DNA of 50,523 bases, taken from the NCBI GenBank assembly GCA_016190175.1, contig JACPRC010000224.1:1-50523 (forward strand). The letters run 5' to 3'. Every line of letters begins with the position of its first letter. Position 1 is the stretch's first letter. The notes beneath the pieces are model-generated. The model did no database searches. It was not told where the DNA came from and was given only the letters and a program-made list of their open reading frames with translations. Both the position numbers and the translations under genes were made by a program. Shown one piece after another: positions 23,900 through 34,316 of this stretch. The stretch comes from Planctomycetota bacterium (GTDB lineage Bacteria > Planctomycetota > MHYJ01 > JACPRB01).

Positions 23900-24537
23900 C
23901 TACGGCACTTCCATCCGCACCAGCGCCTCCCCCAGCGCCCACTCTGCATCCGCGACGACGATGTCCCCGATCTCGGCAAGGCCGAAGTCCCGCGGCCCGA
24001 AAACCCGTTCGCCGAGGCGGAGCACGCCGTCGATCCGCCAGACCCCCCCGGGCCGGAGCCGCACCTTCGCGGCTGCCGGATGGCGCTCCATGATCCGACC
24101 TTCGAAATCGCATACGACCGTCTCGGCTCCGGCGAGCGCGATGCGGTCGTCGCCTCCGTCGGCGAAGTGGAAACGCATCGCGAGTCGGTGGGAGTAGTCC
24201 ACTCGCGGGACGGTCGCCTCGTCGATCCCCAGCGCGGTCCCGTCGCGGCGGACCGCCACGACGCGGTTCCCGCAGACGCCGAGCGACGCGACCTCGTCGA
24301 CCGTGAGGGGATAGGTCGCATCGAGGGACTCCCCGCGGTAGCGGCGCACGGTGCGGTCGCCGGATTCCCGGCCGGCGATCAGGCGCCCCGCGGCGTCGAT
24401 CGCGAGCGGGATGGCGTCGGCAAACGGGAGCGGCAGCGGAGCGAGTTCCCCTCCGCGGATCTCGAAGAGCGCGCCGGCGCGGCCGACGCATGGGCGCGGC
24501 CCGGCGACGCGCCGGAGCGGCCCGTCGAACGCGATCC

Positions 24538-24541
<4 letters not shown>
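23900..24541 (-). CDS. Small beta-propeller-like protein at the end of the beta-oxidation operon
   Basis: A 213-residue protein starting at GTG 24541, which overlaps the thiolase stop as GTGA. No signal peptide. Repeated beta units (ALFEIRGGELAPLPLP, LIAGRESGDRTVRRYRGES, VVAVRRDGTALGIDE, VVCDFEGRIMERHP) look like half of a beta-propeller. No family recognised. Its position suggests coupling to the thiolase gene but no role can be assigned. Confidence 0.6.
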
Positions 24542-25746
<1,205 letters not shown>

Positions 25747-25747
25747 C

Positions 25748-26530
25748 TCATGCCCCCGTGAATTTCGCCGGTCTTTTTTCCAGGAACGCGGAAGTCCCCT
25801 CCCTCATGTCCTTCGTCGAGAAGCACGCGCCGAAGAGGGTCGCCTCGAGATCGAGCGCCGTCTCCAGCGGCGCTTCGACGCCGCGGTCCACCGCGTCGAG
25901 CGTGAGGCGCACCGCGACGGGCCCCGCCGCCATCATCTTCCGCGCGAGGGCCTCGGCCTCCGCGAGCAGCCGGTCCTTCGGGACCACGCGGTTGACCAGG
26001 CCGATCCTCAGCGCCTCCGCCGCATCGATCGGCTCGCCGGTGAGGAGGATCTCCAGCGCGCGCCCCCGCCCCACGAGGCGCGGCAGCCGCTGCGTGCCGC
26101 CGAAGCCGGCGATGATCCCGAGCTTCACCTCGGGCTGGCCGAGCTTCGCGTTCTCCGCCGCGATCCGCACCGTGCAGGCCATCGCGAGCTCGCACCCTCC
26201 CCCGAGCGCGAAACCGTTGATCGCGGCGATCACGGGTTTGCCGAGCCGTTCCATCGCGGCCGTGAGCCGCTGCCCGAGCAGCGCGGTCTCCCGCGCCCGG
26301 ATCGCGTCAGCCTTCGCCAGCTCCGAGATGTCCGCGCCCGCGACGAAGGCGCGCTCGCCCGCGCCGGTCAGGATCACGGCGCGGACCTGCGGGTCGGCGC
26401 CGAACCGGTCGAAGGCCGACTGCAGTTCCGACAGGACGGCGGCGTTGAGCGCGTTGAGCTTGTCGGGACGGTTGACCGTCAGGAACGCCAGCCCGTCCCG
26501 GACCTCCGCCAGCAGGTGCTCGTACGGCAT
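25748..26530 (-). CDS. Enoyl-CoA hydratase
   Basis: A 260-residue crotonase-fold enzyme adding water to trans-2-enoyl-CoA. LNALNAAVLSEL, oxyanion-hole segments FVAGADISELA and FALGGGCELAMA with one catalytic Glu, and the second Glu in QPEVKLGIIAGFGGTQRLPRLVG (parts: QPEVKLGI, GGTQRLPRLVG). Standard length. One base separates it from the upstream cyclophilin stop. Confidence 0.94.
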   Translation of the reverse strand: MPYEHLLAEVRDGLAFLTVNRPDKLNALNAAVLSELQSAFDRFGADPQVRAVILTGAGERAFVAGADISELAKADAIRARETALLGQRLTAAMERLGKPVIAAINGFALGGGCELAMACTVRIAAENAKLGQPEVKLGIIAGFGGTQRLPRLVGRGRALEILLTGEPIDAAEALRIGLVNRVVPKDRLLAEAEALARKMMAAGPVAVRLTLDAVDRGVEAPLETALDLEATLFGACFSTKDMREGTSAFLEKRPAKFTGA

Positions 26531-26531
26531 G

Positions 26532-27485
26532 TCACTTCACCACGATGACGACCTTCTTCAGATCGAGGTCGTCCTTGGGCCGGTCGGTGTTGCGGTCCGT
26601 CTCCACGCGCCCCAACTGCTGCAGCACGTTCAGGCTCGCCTCCTCCGTCACCTTCCCGATCACCGTGTACTTCTCGTCCAGCGACGGGATCTTCCCGAGG
26701 CACAAGAAGAACTGGGAGCCGTTGAAATCCGTCTTCTCGAAGCCGCTCATGGAGACCGTGCCCAGGTCGTGCAGCACGTCCCGCGACTTCTCCGAAGGCA
26801 CGGCATAGCCGGCGCCGCCGACGCCGATCCCGTACGGGCAGCCCGTCTGCACCCAGCTCCCGCGGATCACCCGGTGGAAGATCATCCGGTCGTAGAACTG
26901 CGCGCGGACCAGATTCACGAAGTTCATCACGTTGGCGGGCGACACCTCCGGCATCAGATCGATGACGACGTCGCCCTTCTCCGTGCTGAGGATTGCGGCG
27001 AGCCTCTTGCCCCGCTCCGACTCCTTCACGTTGATCTTGAAGGAGGTCGCCTTGAGCTCCTTCTCCCCGCCCGCGTACTTGGCCACGATTTCCATCTCGC
27101 CGGCCTGGAGGGTGGGAATCCGGTAGAAGGCCGAGACCGTCTGGCCCTTGGCGAGCGAGATCCGCGGAAGCGGGAGCCGGTTCGCGACGTGCGGATCGGG
27201 CCGCAGGACCCACCACGCGAACGTCCTCTTCCCCTTCCCGGGCGCGCCCGGGATGGTGATCTCGAAGGAGAGCGACCGCTTCTCGAACGTCGGTTCCGTG
27301 ACCTCGAGGATCTTCTCCCCCGTGTTCTGGAGTTTCACCTCGATCTGGATCTCGTCCCCCAGCACCGTCTCGGTCTTGTCCGGGGTCGCGGCCAGGGTCA
27401 GGCCCTCCGTGGGCTGGGGATCCTGGGGTTTCGTCTCCTGTGCGGCCACCGACAGGAAGAGCCCCAGGGACAGAAGCCACTTCAT
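26532..27485 (-). CDS. Secreted peptidyl-prolyl isomerase (cyclophilin) 1
   Basis: A 317-residue exported cyclophilin. Signal peptide MKWLLSLGLFLSVAAQ, an N-terminal beta-sandwich of about 130 residues (VLGDEIQIEVKLQNTGEKIL), then a cyclophilin domain from ~160 (GDVVIDLMPEVSPANVMNFV, MIFHRVIRGSWVQTGCP, FNGSQFFLCLGKIPSLDEKYTVIGKV in family order). ATG 27485 has GGAGG upstream. It shares architecture with the next upstream gene. Inside a beta-oxidation cluster, although it acts outside the cytoplasm. Confidence 0.88.
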   Translation of the reverse strand: MKWLLSLGLFLSVAAQETKPQDPQPTEGLTLAATPDKTETVLGDEIQIEVKLQNTGEKILEVTEPTFEKRSLSFEITIPGAPGKGKRTFAWWVLRPDPHVANRLPLPRISLAKGQTVSAFYRIPTLQAGEMEIVAKYAGGEKELKATSFKINVKESERGKRLAAILSTEKGDVVIDLMPEVSPANVMNFVNLVRAQFYDRMIFHRVIRGSWVQTGCPYGIGVGGAGYAVPSEKSRDVLHDLGTVSMSGFEKTDFNGSQFFLCLGKIPSLDEKYTVIGKVTEEASLNVLQQLGRVETDRNTDRPKDDLDLKKVVIVVK

Positions 27486-27511
27486 ATGTTCCTCCGTGAA
27501 GACGCGATGAC

Positions 27512-28441
27512 TCAATTCCCTCGTTTTCGGACGGACAGAGTAATCGACTTGATGTGGATATCGTCCGCGGGCCGGTCATCGTGGTGCGACCCGCAGTGCT
27601 GCGTCGCGCGGGGCGGGAGGTTCTGGCGGCACTTGCCGCACGGGCTGTGGTCCGTCTTCACCTGCTCGACCTTCTGCACGACGTCCATCCCCTCCACGAC
27701 GTTTCCGAAGACGGTGTAGCTCCGGTCGAGGTGCGGCGCGGGGGCGAAGCAGATGAAGAACTCCGAGGTCGCGCTGTCCGGGGCGTCGCCGCGCGCCATG
27801 GCGACCGTGCCTGCGACATGCTTGCGGTCGTTGAACTCGGCGGCGACGGGCGCCGGCTTGCCCGCCTCCTCCGGTCTGCCGCCCTGCATCATGAACCCCG
27901 GGATGACGCGGTAGAACCGGCCGCCGGCGTAGTGGCCGCGCCGCACGAGGGCGACGAAGTTGAGCACGTGCCGCGGCGCGGTGTCGGGGAAGAACTCGAT
28001 CACGATGGTGCCGACGTTCGTTTCGATCTTCGCCAGCCAGTCCCGGACCACGAGGACGCGCGCTTCGGCCGAGGCGAAGTCCTGGAACTGCCACTTGAAC
28101 GTGTAGAACCCCTCGCGATCCTCGGGGACGGCGACCACGCGCGACACGTCGAGCTTCCGGCCGAAGAAGCCGCGCGCGTCGAGCCGGTGCTTGCGTTTCA
28201 CCTCCCGCAGCTTGGCGGGGCTCTTCACCACGCGCCCCTCGGCATCCGAGACCAGGAGGCCTTCGACGTAGTCCGCCGGTTCGTCCAGCTCGACCTCGCG
28301 GTCCGTCGCGTTCTCGACGACGAAGCGCATCGGCATGGGGCCGCCGGGGCGGTAGACCTTCTCCAGCGGCTCGATCCGGAGGACGACCGCCGGGTCCTTC
28401 GCGGGCTCCTGGAGGATCAGGACGAGGAGCAGCCAGGTCAC
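27512..28441 (-). CDS. Secreted peptidyl-prolyl isomerase (cyclophilin) 2
   Basis: A 309-residue protein with a very short leader (MTWLLLVLILQ), an N-terminal beta-sandwich domain (~15-130) and a cyclophilin domain (~140-270: IVIEFFPDTAPRHVLNFV, FYRVIPGFMMQGG, SATSEFFICFAPAPHLDRSY). A Cys/His-rich insertion sits near the C terminus (CGKCRQNLPPRATQHCGSHH), possibly metal-binding. Starts at GTG 28441, one base after the dehydrogenase stop. The short leader makes export likely but not certain. Confidence 0.85.
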   Translation of the reverse strand: MTWLLLVLILQEPAKDPAVVLRIEPLEKVYRPGGPMPMRFVVENATDREVELDEPADYVEGLLVSDAEGRVVKSPAKLREVKRKHRLDARGFFGRKLDVSRVVAVPEDREGFYTFKWQFQDFASAEARVLVVRDWLAKIETNVGTIVIEFFPDTAPRHVLNFVALVRRGHYAGGRFYRVIPGFMMQGGRPEEAGKPAPVAAEFNDRKHVAGTVAMARGDAPDSATSEFFICFAPAPHLDRSYTVFGNVVEGMDVVQKVEQVKTDHSPCGKCRQNLPPRATQHCGSHHDDRPADDIHIKSITLSVRKRGN

Positions 28442-28442
28442 G

Positions 28443-29297
28443 CTACTTCGCGTACGTGTAGAAACCGCGGCCGGTCTTCTTCCCGTGCCAGCCCGCGGCG
28501 ACCATCCGGCGCAGCAGCGGCGGCGCGGCGTACCTCGGGTCGCGGAACTCGGCGAAGAAGACGTCGAGGATGTACAGGGTCGTGTCCAGGCCGACGAAGT
28601 CCAGCAGCTCGAGCGGCCCCATCGGCATCCCGCAGCCGAGCTTCATGGCCGTGTCGACGTCCTGCGGCGTGGCCAGCCCGTGCTCCACGGCGCGGACCGC
28701 CTCGGCGAGGTACGGGACGAGCAGCAGGTTCACGATGAAGCCGGGCGTGTCCTTCGCCGTGACCGTCGCCTTTCCCAGGGATTCCGAGAAGGCCTTGCAT
28801 GCGGCGTACGTCTCCTCGCTCGTCACTTCCGGGCGCACGATCTCGACGAGCTTCATGACCGGGACCGGGTTCATGAAGTGCAGCCCGATGCACTGGCCCG
28901 GCCGCTTCGTCGCCGCGGCGATCGCCGTGATCGAGATGCTCGAGGTGTTGCTGGCCATGATCGAGCGAGACGGCAGGATGCGGTCCAGCTCGGCGAAGAG
29001 CTTCTTCTTCTCATCGAGGTTCTCGACGATGGCCTCGATCACGATGTCGCAATCCTTGAGGTCCTCGAGCCTCGTCGTGGCCCGCAGGCGCCCCATCGTC
29101 ATCCCCATCTCCTCGGGCGTCACCTTCCCGCGCGCCATCCCCTCGTTGAGGAAGGTCTGGATGCGGGTCATCCCCTTGCTGAGAAGCTCGGGCGTGAGCT
29201 CGCGGATGAAGGTCGTGTAGCCCTTCTGCGCGCACACCTGCGCGATGCCGGACCCCATGAGGCCGCAGCCGACGACTCCGACGGTCCTGATTTCCAT
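28443..29297 (-). CDS. 3-hydroxybutyryl-CoA dehydrogenase
   Basis: A 284-residue short single-function 3-hydroxyacyl-CoA dehydrogenase (HbdA/PaaH type). NAD-binding VGVVGCGLMGSGIAQVCA, catalytic Ser/His/Asn context in SNTSSISITAIA and GLHFMNPVPVMKLVE, and C-terminal helical domain with DTPGFIVNLLLVPYL and GPLELLDFVGLDT. Start ATG 29297 preceded by GGGAGAG. First gene of the six-gene minus-strand unit that ends at 23900. Confidence 0.94.
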   Translation of the reverse strand: MEIRTVGVVGCGLMGSGIAQVCAQKGYTTFIRELTPELLSKGMTRIQTFLNEGMARGKVTPEEMGMTMGRLRATTRLEDLKDCDIVIEAIVENLDEKKKLFAELDRILPSRSIMASNTSSISITAIAAATKRPGQCIGLHFMNPVPVMKLVEIVRPEVTSEETYAACKAFSESLGKATVTAKDTPGFIVNLLLVPYLAEAVRAVEHGLATPQDVDTAMKLGCGMPMGPLELLDFVGLDTTLYILDVFFAEFRDPRYAAPPLLRRMVAAGWHGKKTGRGFYTYAK

Positions 29298-29323
29298 GAT
29301 TCTCTCCCGAAAGTAGATCGCGT

Positions 29324-29352
29324 ATCTTATCCGTCCTCGGGGCGCGGGACAA
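29324..29352 (-). promoter_or_regulatory. Promoter of the beta-oxidation unit
   Basis: Minus strand: TTGTCC (29352-29347), 17-base spacer, TAAGAT (29329-29324); about 20 bases of leader with a ribosome site. It lies just after the thiolase B stop, so the unit can be expressed without thiolase B. Confidence 0.5.
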
Positions 29353-29365
29353 GGATTGCCGCCGG

Positions 29366-30514
29366 TCAGCGACCGGCCGACTCGAACGCGACCGCCAGTC
29401 CGAGGCCGCCGCTCACGCACAGCGTGGCCAGTCCGCGCCGCGCGGAGCGCCTCCGCATCTCGTGGAGGAGCGTCACCACGATCCGCGCGCCGGTAGCGCC
29501 GATCGGGTGACCCAGCGCGATCGCCCCTCCGTTCACGTTGGTGCGCGACCAGTCGAACCGCATCTCGCGGTCGCACGCGAGCACCTGCGCCGCGAAGGCC
29601 TCGTTGATCTCGACGAGGTCGTATTCGTCGAGGGCCCGGCCGGTACGCATCTTCAGCTTCTCGAAGGCGGGCACGGGGCCGATCCCCATGAATCTCGGAT
29701 CGACTCCGGCGGCCGCGCCGGCGACGACGCGCGCGAGCGGCCGGAGTCCGGCCGCTCTCTCCTCCGCCATCAGGACGAGCGCCGCGGCGCCGTCCGTGAT
29801 GCCGCTCGAGTTGCCCGCGTGCACCGTGCCGTCCTTGCGGAAGACCGGCGGGAGCTTCGCCAGCGACTCGATCGTGACGCCGTCGCGCGGATGTTCGTCG
29901 AATGCCAGGCCCTTCACGGGGACGATCTCGTCCGCGAAGCGTCCCTCCTTGCGCGCCCTTTCGCAGCGGTTCTGGCTCTCGGCGGCGAAGCGATCCTGCT
30001 CCTCGCGCGGGATGCCGTACTTCTCCGCCAGGTTCTCGGCGGTTTCCCCCATCACCTGTCCGCTCAGCGGACAGAGGAACCCGTCGCGGTACATCCCGTC
30101 GACGAGCTCGGCGTGGCCCAGGCGGTAGCCGGAGCGCGCGCGGTCGAGGAGGTAGGGCGTGCGGCTCATCGACTCCATGCCGCCGGCGAGGACGACGTCC
30201 GCCTCTCCGGTCGCGATCGCCTGCGCGCCGAGGAGGACCGACTTGAGGCCCGAGGCGCACGCCTGGTTGACCGTCATGGCGACGACTTCGTCGGGGAGGC
30301 CCGCGCGGCGGACGACCTGGCGCGCGGTGTTGGGGCCGTTGCCCGCCTGGCGGGCGTGGCCGAAGACGACCTCGTCCACGGGGGGATTCCCGGCGTCGGC
30401 CAGCGCGGCCCGCGCGGCGACCGCCCCCAACTCGGCGGGTGGGATCTCCATCAGCGAGCCGAGGAAGCGTCCGATGGGCGTGCGGCGGGCGGAGACGATC
30501 ACCGCGGTTCTCAT
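29366..30514 (-). CDS. Acetyl-CoA acetyltransferase (thiolase B)
   Basis: A 382-residue thiolase close to acetoacetyl-CoA thiolases in length. Cys86 in [10 protein letters not shown], His336 in [14 protein letters not shown], Cys366 in TLCVSGGLG. Second thiolase of the cluster; the two differ clearly in sequence and probably in chain-length preference. Divergent from the kinase-FGE gene with its own promoter. Confidence 0.93.
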   Translation of the reverse strand: MRTAVIVSARRTPIGRFLGSLMEIPPAELGAVAARAALADAGNPPVDEVVFGHARQAGNGPNTARQVVRRAGLPDEVVAMTVNQACASGLKSVLLGAQAIATGEADVVLAGGMESMSRTPYLLDRARSGYRLGHAELVDGMYRDGFLCPLSGQVMGETAENLAEKYGIPREEQDRFAAESQNRCERARKEGRFADEIVPVKGLAFDEHPRDGVTIESLAKLPPVFRKDGTVHAGNSSGITDGAAALVLMAEERAAGLRPLARVVAGAAAGVDPRFMGIGPVPAFEKLKMRTGRALDEYDLVEINEAFAAQVLACDREMRFDWSRTNVNGGAIALGHPIGATGARIVVTLLHEMRRRSARRGLATLCVSGGLGLAVAFESAGR

Positions 30515-30523
30515 CCGGGCGTC

Positions 30524-30552
30524 ACTCTACGGCGCGGGGTGACGGTTTTCAA
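30524..30552 (-). promoter_or_regulatory. Promoter of thiolase B
   Basis: Minus strand: TTGAAA (30552-30547), 17-base spacer, TAGAGT (30529-30524). The ATG at 30514 is 9 bases after the -10 box, so the leader is only about 3 bases. Confidence 0.6.
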
Positions 30553-30588
30553 CGATCGGTGGTACGGACGAAACGGCGCGGCAGCCTA

Positions 30589-30594
30589 TATAAT
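30589..30594 (+). promoter_or_regulatory. -10 box of kinase-FGE gene
   Basis: TATAAT, 12 bases before the ATG at 30607; predicted leader about 6 bases. No -35 match. Confidence 0.5.
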
Positions 30595-30606
30595 ACCGGC
30601 GCCGCC

Positions 30607-33258
30607 ATGGGCTCCGAACCGCTCGATTGGGTCTGGTCCAGACTCGGCGACATCCATCGCGAGTCCACGACTTTCGTGCTCCCGGCATCCGACAGCCCGG
30701 ACGGCCGCCTGCTCCGCGCGCTCGTCCGCAAGGAGTGGATCGACGAGGATCGGGTCCGGGAAGCGCTGGCCGAGCAGGAACGCATGCGGACGGCGGGAGA
30801 ACCGGTCCTGATCGAACAGGTCCTCCTTCGGCGCGGCTGGGTCACGGCGGAGAAACTGGCGCAGGCGTTGAAGGAGATCCAGGGCGGGGCCGCCGCGATG
30901 CCGGAGCGCCTCGGCCGCTACGAACTGCGCGGCGAACTCGGGCGCGGGGGAATGGGAACCGTCTACCGCGCGTACGATCCGCTGCTGAAGCGCGAAGTCG
31001 CCGTCAAACTCCTGCGACGCGAGGAAGACGCCGCGCGGGTCCAGCGCGAGGCGCAGGCGGCGGCGCGCCTCCAGCACCCGAACATCGTGACCGTCTTCGA
31101 CGTGGGTCGCGCGTTCGAGGGACCCTACCTCGCGATGGAGCTGGTCGAGGGGCGGCCGCTCCACGACGCCTGGAAGGACTGGACCGTCCGGAGGAAGGTC
31201 GAGGCGGTCGAAGCCGTCGCGCGAGCGATCTCCTATGCGCATCAGAAAGGCGTCGTCCACCGGGACCTCAAACCGGGGAACGTGATGGTGACTCCCCATG
31301 GGGAGGCGAAGGTGCTGGATCTGGGCCTGGCCCGGATCGAGGGAGCCCACACGATGACCCGCGAGGGCGACGTCTTCGGGACGCCCGCGTACATGGCGCC
31401 GGAGCAACTGCTGGGTCAACGCGTGGCGGCGCCTGCGGACATCTACGCGCTCGGCGTGATGCTCTACGAGGGCCTGACCGGCTGCCTCCCGTACGGAGGA
31501 GACCGCTTCGAGGAGATCTGCGTGCGCATCCTCTATCGCGAGCCGATCCGCCCCCGACTCCTGGAGCCCGACCTTCCCCGAGATCTCGAAGTGATCGCTC
31601 TCAAAGCGATGGAGAAGGAAGCGAGTCGCCGGTTCGCTTCCGCCGAGGAGTTCGCCGAGGACATGCGCCGGTGGCGGGAGGGCGAGCCCATCCGCGCGAA
31701 GCCCCCCTCGTTCGCGGAGAGGACGATCAAGCTGATCCGGCGCCACCGCCTGGTCAGCGCGCTCTGCGCCGTCATTCTCCTGGGGGTGCTGGGGCTGCTC
31801 GGGTACTTCGTCCGCGCGCGTATCCTCGTGGCGAGATACCTGGCGCAGGACACCGAGGAGAGCATCGAGAAGGCCCGCCGGCTCGATCCGGACAGCCGCG
31901 AGGTCGAGCGGAAGTGGAACCATCATCGCGCCACGCGCCTGATCCGGGACGGCCATCTGCGGGCGGCCGAGTATCGCCGGGAGTGGGAGGAGGTCCTGAA
32001 ACTGCGCCTCGCGGTGGACGAGCTGGAGGGACAGGAGAGGCAGTTCGAACAGGATGAAAAACTGGGCCGCGCGCAGGAGAAGATGGAGGTCCTCTTCGAG
32101 CAGGCGGTCTCCGGCTATGTCTCCGCCCTTTCCGCGAATCCGGACGACGGGCGGGCGATGGAGGCGCTGGCGCGGCTCTACTTCGACCGGTACGTGGACG
32201 CGGAGAAGGACGAGAATCCCGCCCGCGCGTCGGAGTTCCGGGAACTGGCGCGGCGGTATGACCGCAACGGCGCGTACGTTCCCCGCTTCACGGGAAAGGG
32301 GTGGCTGACCGTCGAGACGACGCCCCCCGGCGCGAGGGCGGTCCTGTACCGGTACGAGGACGACGGCGCCGGGCGCCTGGTCCTTCGAGACGAGCGGCCG
32401 ATCGACCAGCCGACCCCGATCCGGTCGCTGGACCTCGTGCGCGGCTCGTACCTGATGATCCTCAAGGCCGACGGGAAACGCGACACGCGGCTGCATCTGC
32501 GGATCGAGAGAGACCAGCGCCGGGAGATGAGCGTGCCCCTCTTCGGCGACGACGAGATCGGGACGGGGTTCGCGTACGTTCCCGCCGGTTCGTTCGACAT
32601 GGGCGGGGATCCCAGGGCGATGGGGGTCGGACCGTTGAAGCTCGTCGGCGAGAAACGCTTCTTCATCTCCAAGTACGAGACGCAGGTCCGCGAGTACGCC
32701 GCCTTCATCCGGTCTCTGCTGGACTCGGGAAGGAGAGACGAGGCCTTCCGCCGGCTCCCGAAGGGGTGGAGGATCGACGGGGATCGCGTTCTCCATCCCT
32801 TCGATGCGGAGGACTGGCCGGTGCGCTCCGTAACGAGCGGCGACGCGGAGGCCTACTGCCGGTGGATGACCGAGCGCGACACGAAGGCGGTCTACTCGCT
32901 GCCGACCGAGGCGCAGTGGGAGAAGGCGGCGCGCGGGGTGGACCGGCGGTGCTACCCCTGGGGGAACGGCTTCGTCAACGCCTACTGCTGCAGCAGGATG
33001 TCCTCGGGGGGACAGGTCCGCCCCGTCGGCTCCTTCCCGGACGATGTCAGTCCGTACGGCGTATTCGACATGGCGGGGAGCATGCTGGAATGGTGCGCGG
33101 CGGATCCGGAGGAAGACGACGGACGCCATCGGGCGATACGGGGCGGCTGCTGGCAGTACAGCGACGCCCGGGATTTCCGCTGCGCCGGGCGGGACGAGGT
33201 CCCGAAGGCGCTGGCGGAGGAGATGTTCGGATTCCGCGTGGTCCGCAAGCCGAGGTAG
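30607..33258 (+). CDS. Ser/Thr protein kinase fused to an FGE-sulfatase-like domain
   Basis: An 883-residue membrane protein. Residues 35-92 hold the helical module shared with the kinase at 5452. Kinase domain ~103-370: LGRGGMG, Lys134 (VAVKLL), HRDLKPGNVM (D220), DLG in place of DFG (238-240), GTPAYMAPEQ. A membrane helix lies near 380-400. A charged helical region and a PEGA-like beta segment (GWLTVETTPPGARAVLYRY) follow. The C terminus (~654-880) is a formylglycine-generating-enzyme-like domain (FAYVPAGSFDMGG, YETQVREYAAF, LPTEAQWEKAAR, MAGSMLEWC, IRGGCWQYSD). The paired active-site cysteines of true FGEs are not evident, so a binding role is likelier. Confidence 0.9.
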   Translation: MGSEPLDWVWSRLGDIHRESTTFVLPASDSPDGRLLRALVRKEWIDEDRVREALAEQERMRTAGEPVLIEQVLLRRGWVTAEKLAQALKEIQGGAAAMPERLGRYELRGELGRGGMGTVYRAYDPLLKREVAVKLLRREEDAARVQREAQAAARLQHPNIVTVFDVGRAFEGPYLAMELVEGRPLHDAWKDWTVRRKVEAVEAVARAISYAHQKGVVHRDLKPGNVMVTPHGEAKVLDLGLARIEGAHTMTREGDVFGTPAYMAPEQLLGQRVAAPADIYALGVMLYEGLTGCLPYGGDRFEEICVRILYREPIRPRLLEPDLPRDLEVIALKAMEKEASRRFASAEEFAEDMRRWREGEPIRAKPPSFAERTIKLIRRHRLVSALCAVILLGVLGLLGYFVRARILVARYLAQDTEESIEKARRLDPDSREVERKWNHHRATRLIRDGHLRAAEYRREWEEVLKLRLAVDELEGQERQFEQDEKLGRAQEKMEVLFEQAVSGYVSALSANPDDGRAMEALARLYFDRYVDAEKDENPARASEFRELARRYDRNGAYVPRFTGKGWLTVETTPPGARAVLYRYEDDGAGRLVLRDERPIDQPTPIRSLDLVRGSYLMILKADGKRDTRLHLRIERDQRREMSVPLFGDDEIGTGFAYVPAGSFDMGGDPRAMGVGPLKLVGEKRFFISKYETQVREYAAFIRSLLDSGRRDEAFRRLPKGWRIDGDRVLHPFDAEDWPVRSVTSGDAEAYCRWMTERDTKAVYSLPTEAQWEKAARGVDRRCYPWGNGFVNAYCCSRMSSGGQVRPVGSFPDDVSPYGVFDMAGSMLEWCAADPEEDDGRHRAIRGGCWQYSDARDFRCAGRDEVPKALAEEMFGFRVVRKPR

Positions 33259-33263
33259 CGGGA

Positions 33264-33302
33264 GCCCTCCTCCCCTCCGCCGCGCGGGCCGGGGAGGAGG
33301 GC
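33264..33302. terminator. GC-rich hairpin between convergent genes
   Basis: Perfect 12-bp stem GCCCTCCTCCCC (33264-33275) with GGGGAGGAGGGC (33291-33302), loop 15. No T run on either side, so termination would be of the hairpin-only kind. Confidence 0.6.
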
Positions 33303-33319
33303 GAAAGCGGTGCGGGGGG

Positions 33320-34249
33320 CTATCGAACCACCGCGCTCCGGTACCACTTCATGTAGTCCTTCTCGTGTTTCTCGAAGTCCTTCACCGTCGTCTTGAGCAC
33401 GAGGAGATACCCGGCCTTCGAGCCGACGCCGTAGCCTCCGAAGACGAGGTCCTCCCCGTCGGAGGCGGCAAAGACGCGGTACCATTTCCAGCCGAGCTTG
33501 TTCTCTCCCGCGTCGATCTCCTTCCAGTGATCCGCCGCGATCCCGGTCAGCTTGATGCCGAGCTTCGCGATGTCGTCGTGCGAATAATCGTGACCGAGCT
33601 TCGCCAGGCCCCAGAGCTGAACGCCCTCGTGCTTCGCTGCGAGCAGGCCCCAGCCTCCTTCGAACTCCTTCTCCGCGAACTTCGTCCCCTGCGGGGCCAG
33701 CATCGAGAAGGCGTACTTCTCGCACTCGTACACCGTCCAACCCTTGCCCGCGACGGTGGACGGGCCGAGTTTCACGTTTCTGTACCAGGTTTCGTATTGC
33801 TTTGCGTTCTTCTGCGCGCACTCCGCCGTGGTCTTCAGGAACAGCAGATAGCTCCCCGACGGTCCCGTCCCGACCGCGGCGAAGACGACGACGCCCTCGT
33901 GCTCGCAGCCGTAGGTCCGGTACTCCCGCCAACCGCCCTTGTCCTTTCCCGCGTCGATCTTCTTCCACGCTTCCGCGGGGACGCCGGTCGCCTCGACGCC
34001 GAACCTCTCGATCTCCTCCAGCGAGGTCCAGGTGCCGAGCCGCGCGATGCCGAAGAACTCCGCGTCCTCCGTCCGCGCGTAGAGGCCGCCCCATCCGTTC
34101 TCGTACTCCTTTTCCGCCCACTCGGTCCCCTTGGGGACGAGCATGGTGAAACCGTACTTCTCGCACCCGTACTCGGACCACTCGTCCGAGGGAGACGCGA
34201 CCGCTCCCGTCCCCGCCAGCACCGCCAGTGCCGCCAGCACCGCTCTCAT
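33320..34249 (-). CDS. Secreted protein with two tandem copies of an unknown ~130-residue domain
   Basis: A 309-residue exported protein. Signal peptide MRAVLAALAVLAGTGAVA; strong ribosome site AAGGAGG. The mature part is an internal duplication: copy 1 begins EYGCEKYGFTMLVPKGTEWA and copy 2 begins YECEKYAFSMLAPQGTKFA. Both then carry (N/G)GWGxL, ARLGTW or AKLGHD, EEIERFGVEATG or DDIAKLGIKLTG, KKIDAGKDK or KEIDAGENK, and end SYLLFLKTT or GYLLVLKTT. No known family recognised. Lies between the sigma factor and the kinase-FGE gene. Confidence 0.8.
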   Translation of the reverse strand: MRAVLAALAVLAGTGAVASPSDEWSEYGCEKYGFTMLVPKGTEWAEKEYENGWGGLYARTEDAEFFGIARLGTWTSLEEIERFGVEATGVPAEAWKKIDAGKDKGGWREYRTYGCEHEGVVVFAAVGTGPSGSYLLFLKTTAECAQKNAKQYETWYRNVKLGPSTVAGKGWTVYECEKYAFSMLAPQGTKFAEKEFEGGWGLLAAKHEGVQLWGLAKLGHDYSHDDIAKLGIKLTGIAADHWKEIDAGENKLGWKWYRVFAASDGEDLVFGGYGVGSKAGYLLVLKTTVKDFEKHEKDYMKWYRSAVVR

Positions 34250-34316
34250 TCGATCCTCCTTGTCATGAGTCACCGCATATTCATGATCCGTTTCCGCGGC
34301 GTTTCCGTAACGTCAA

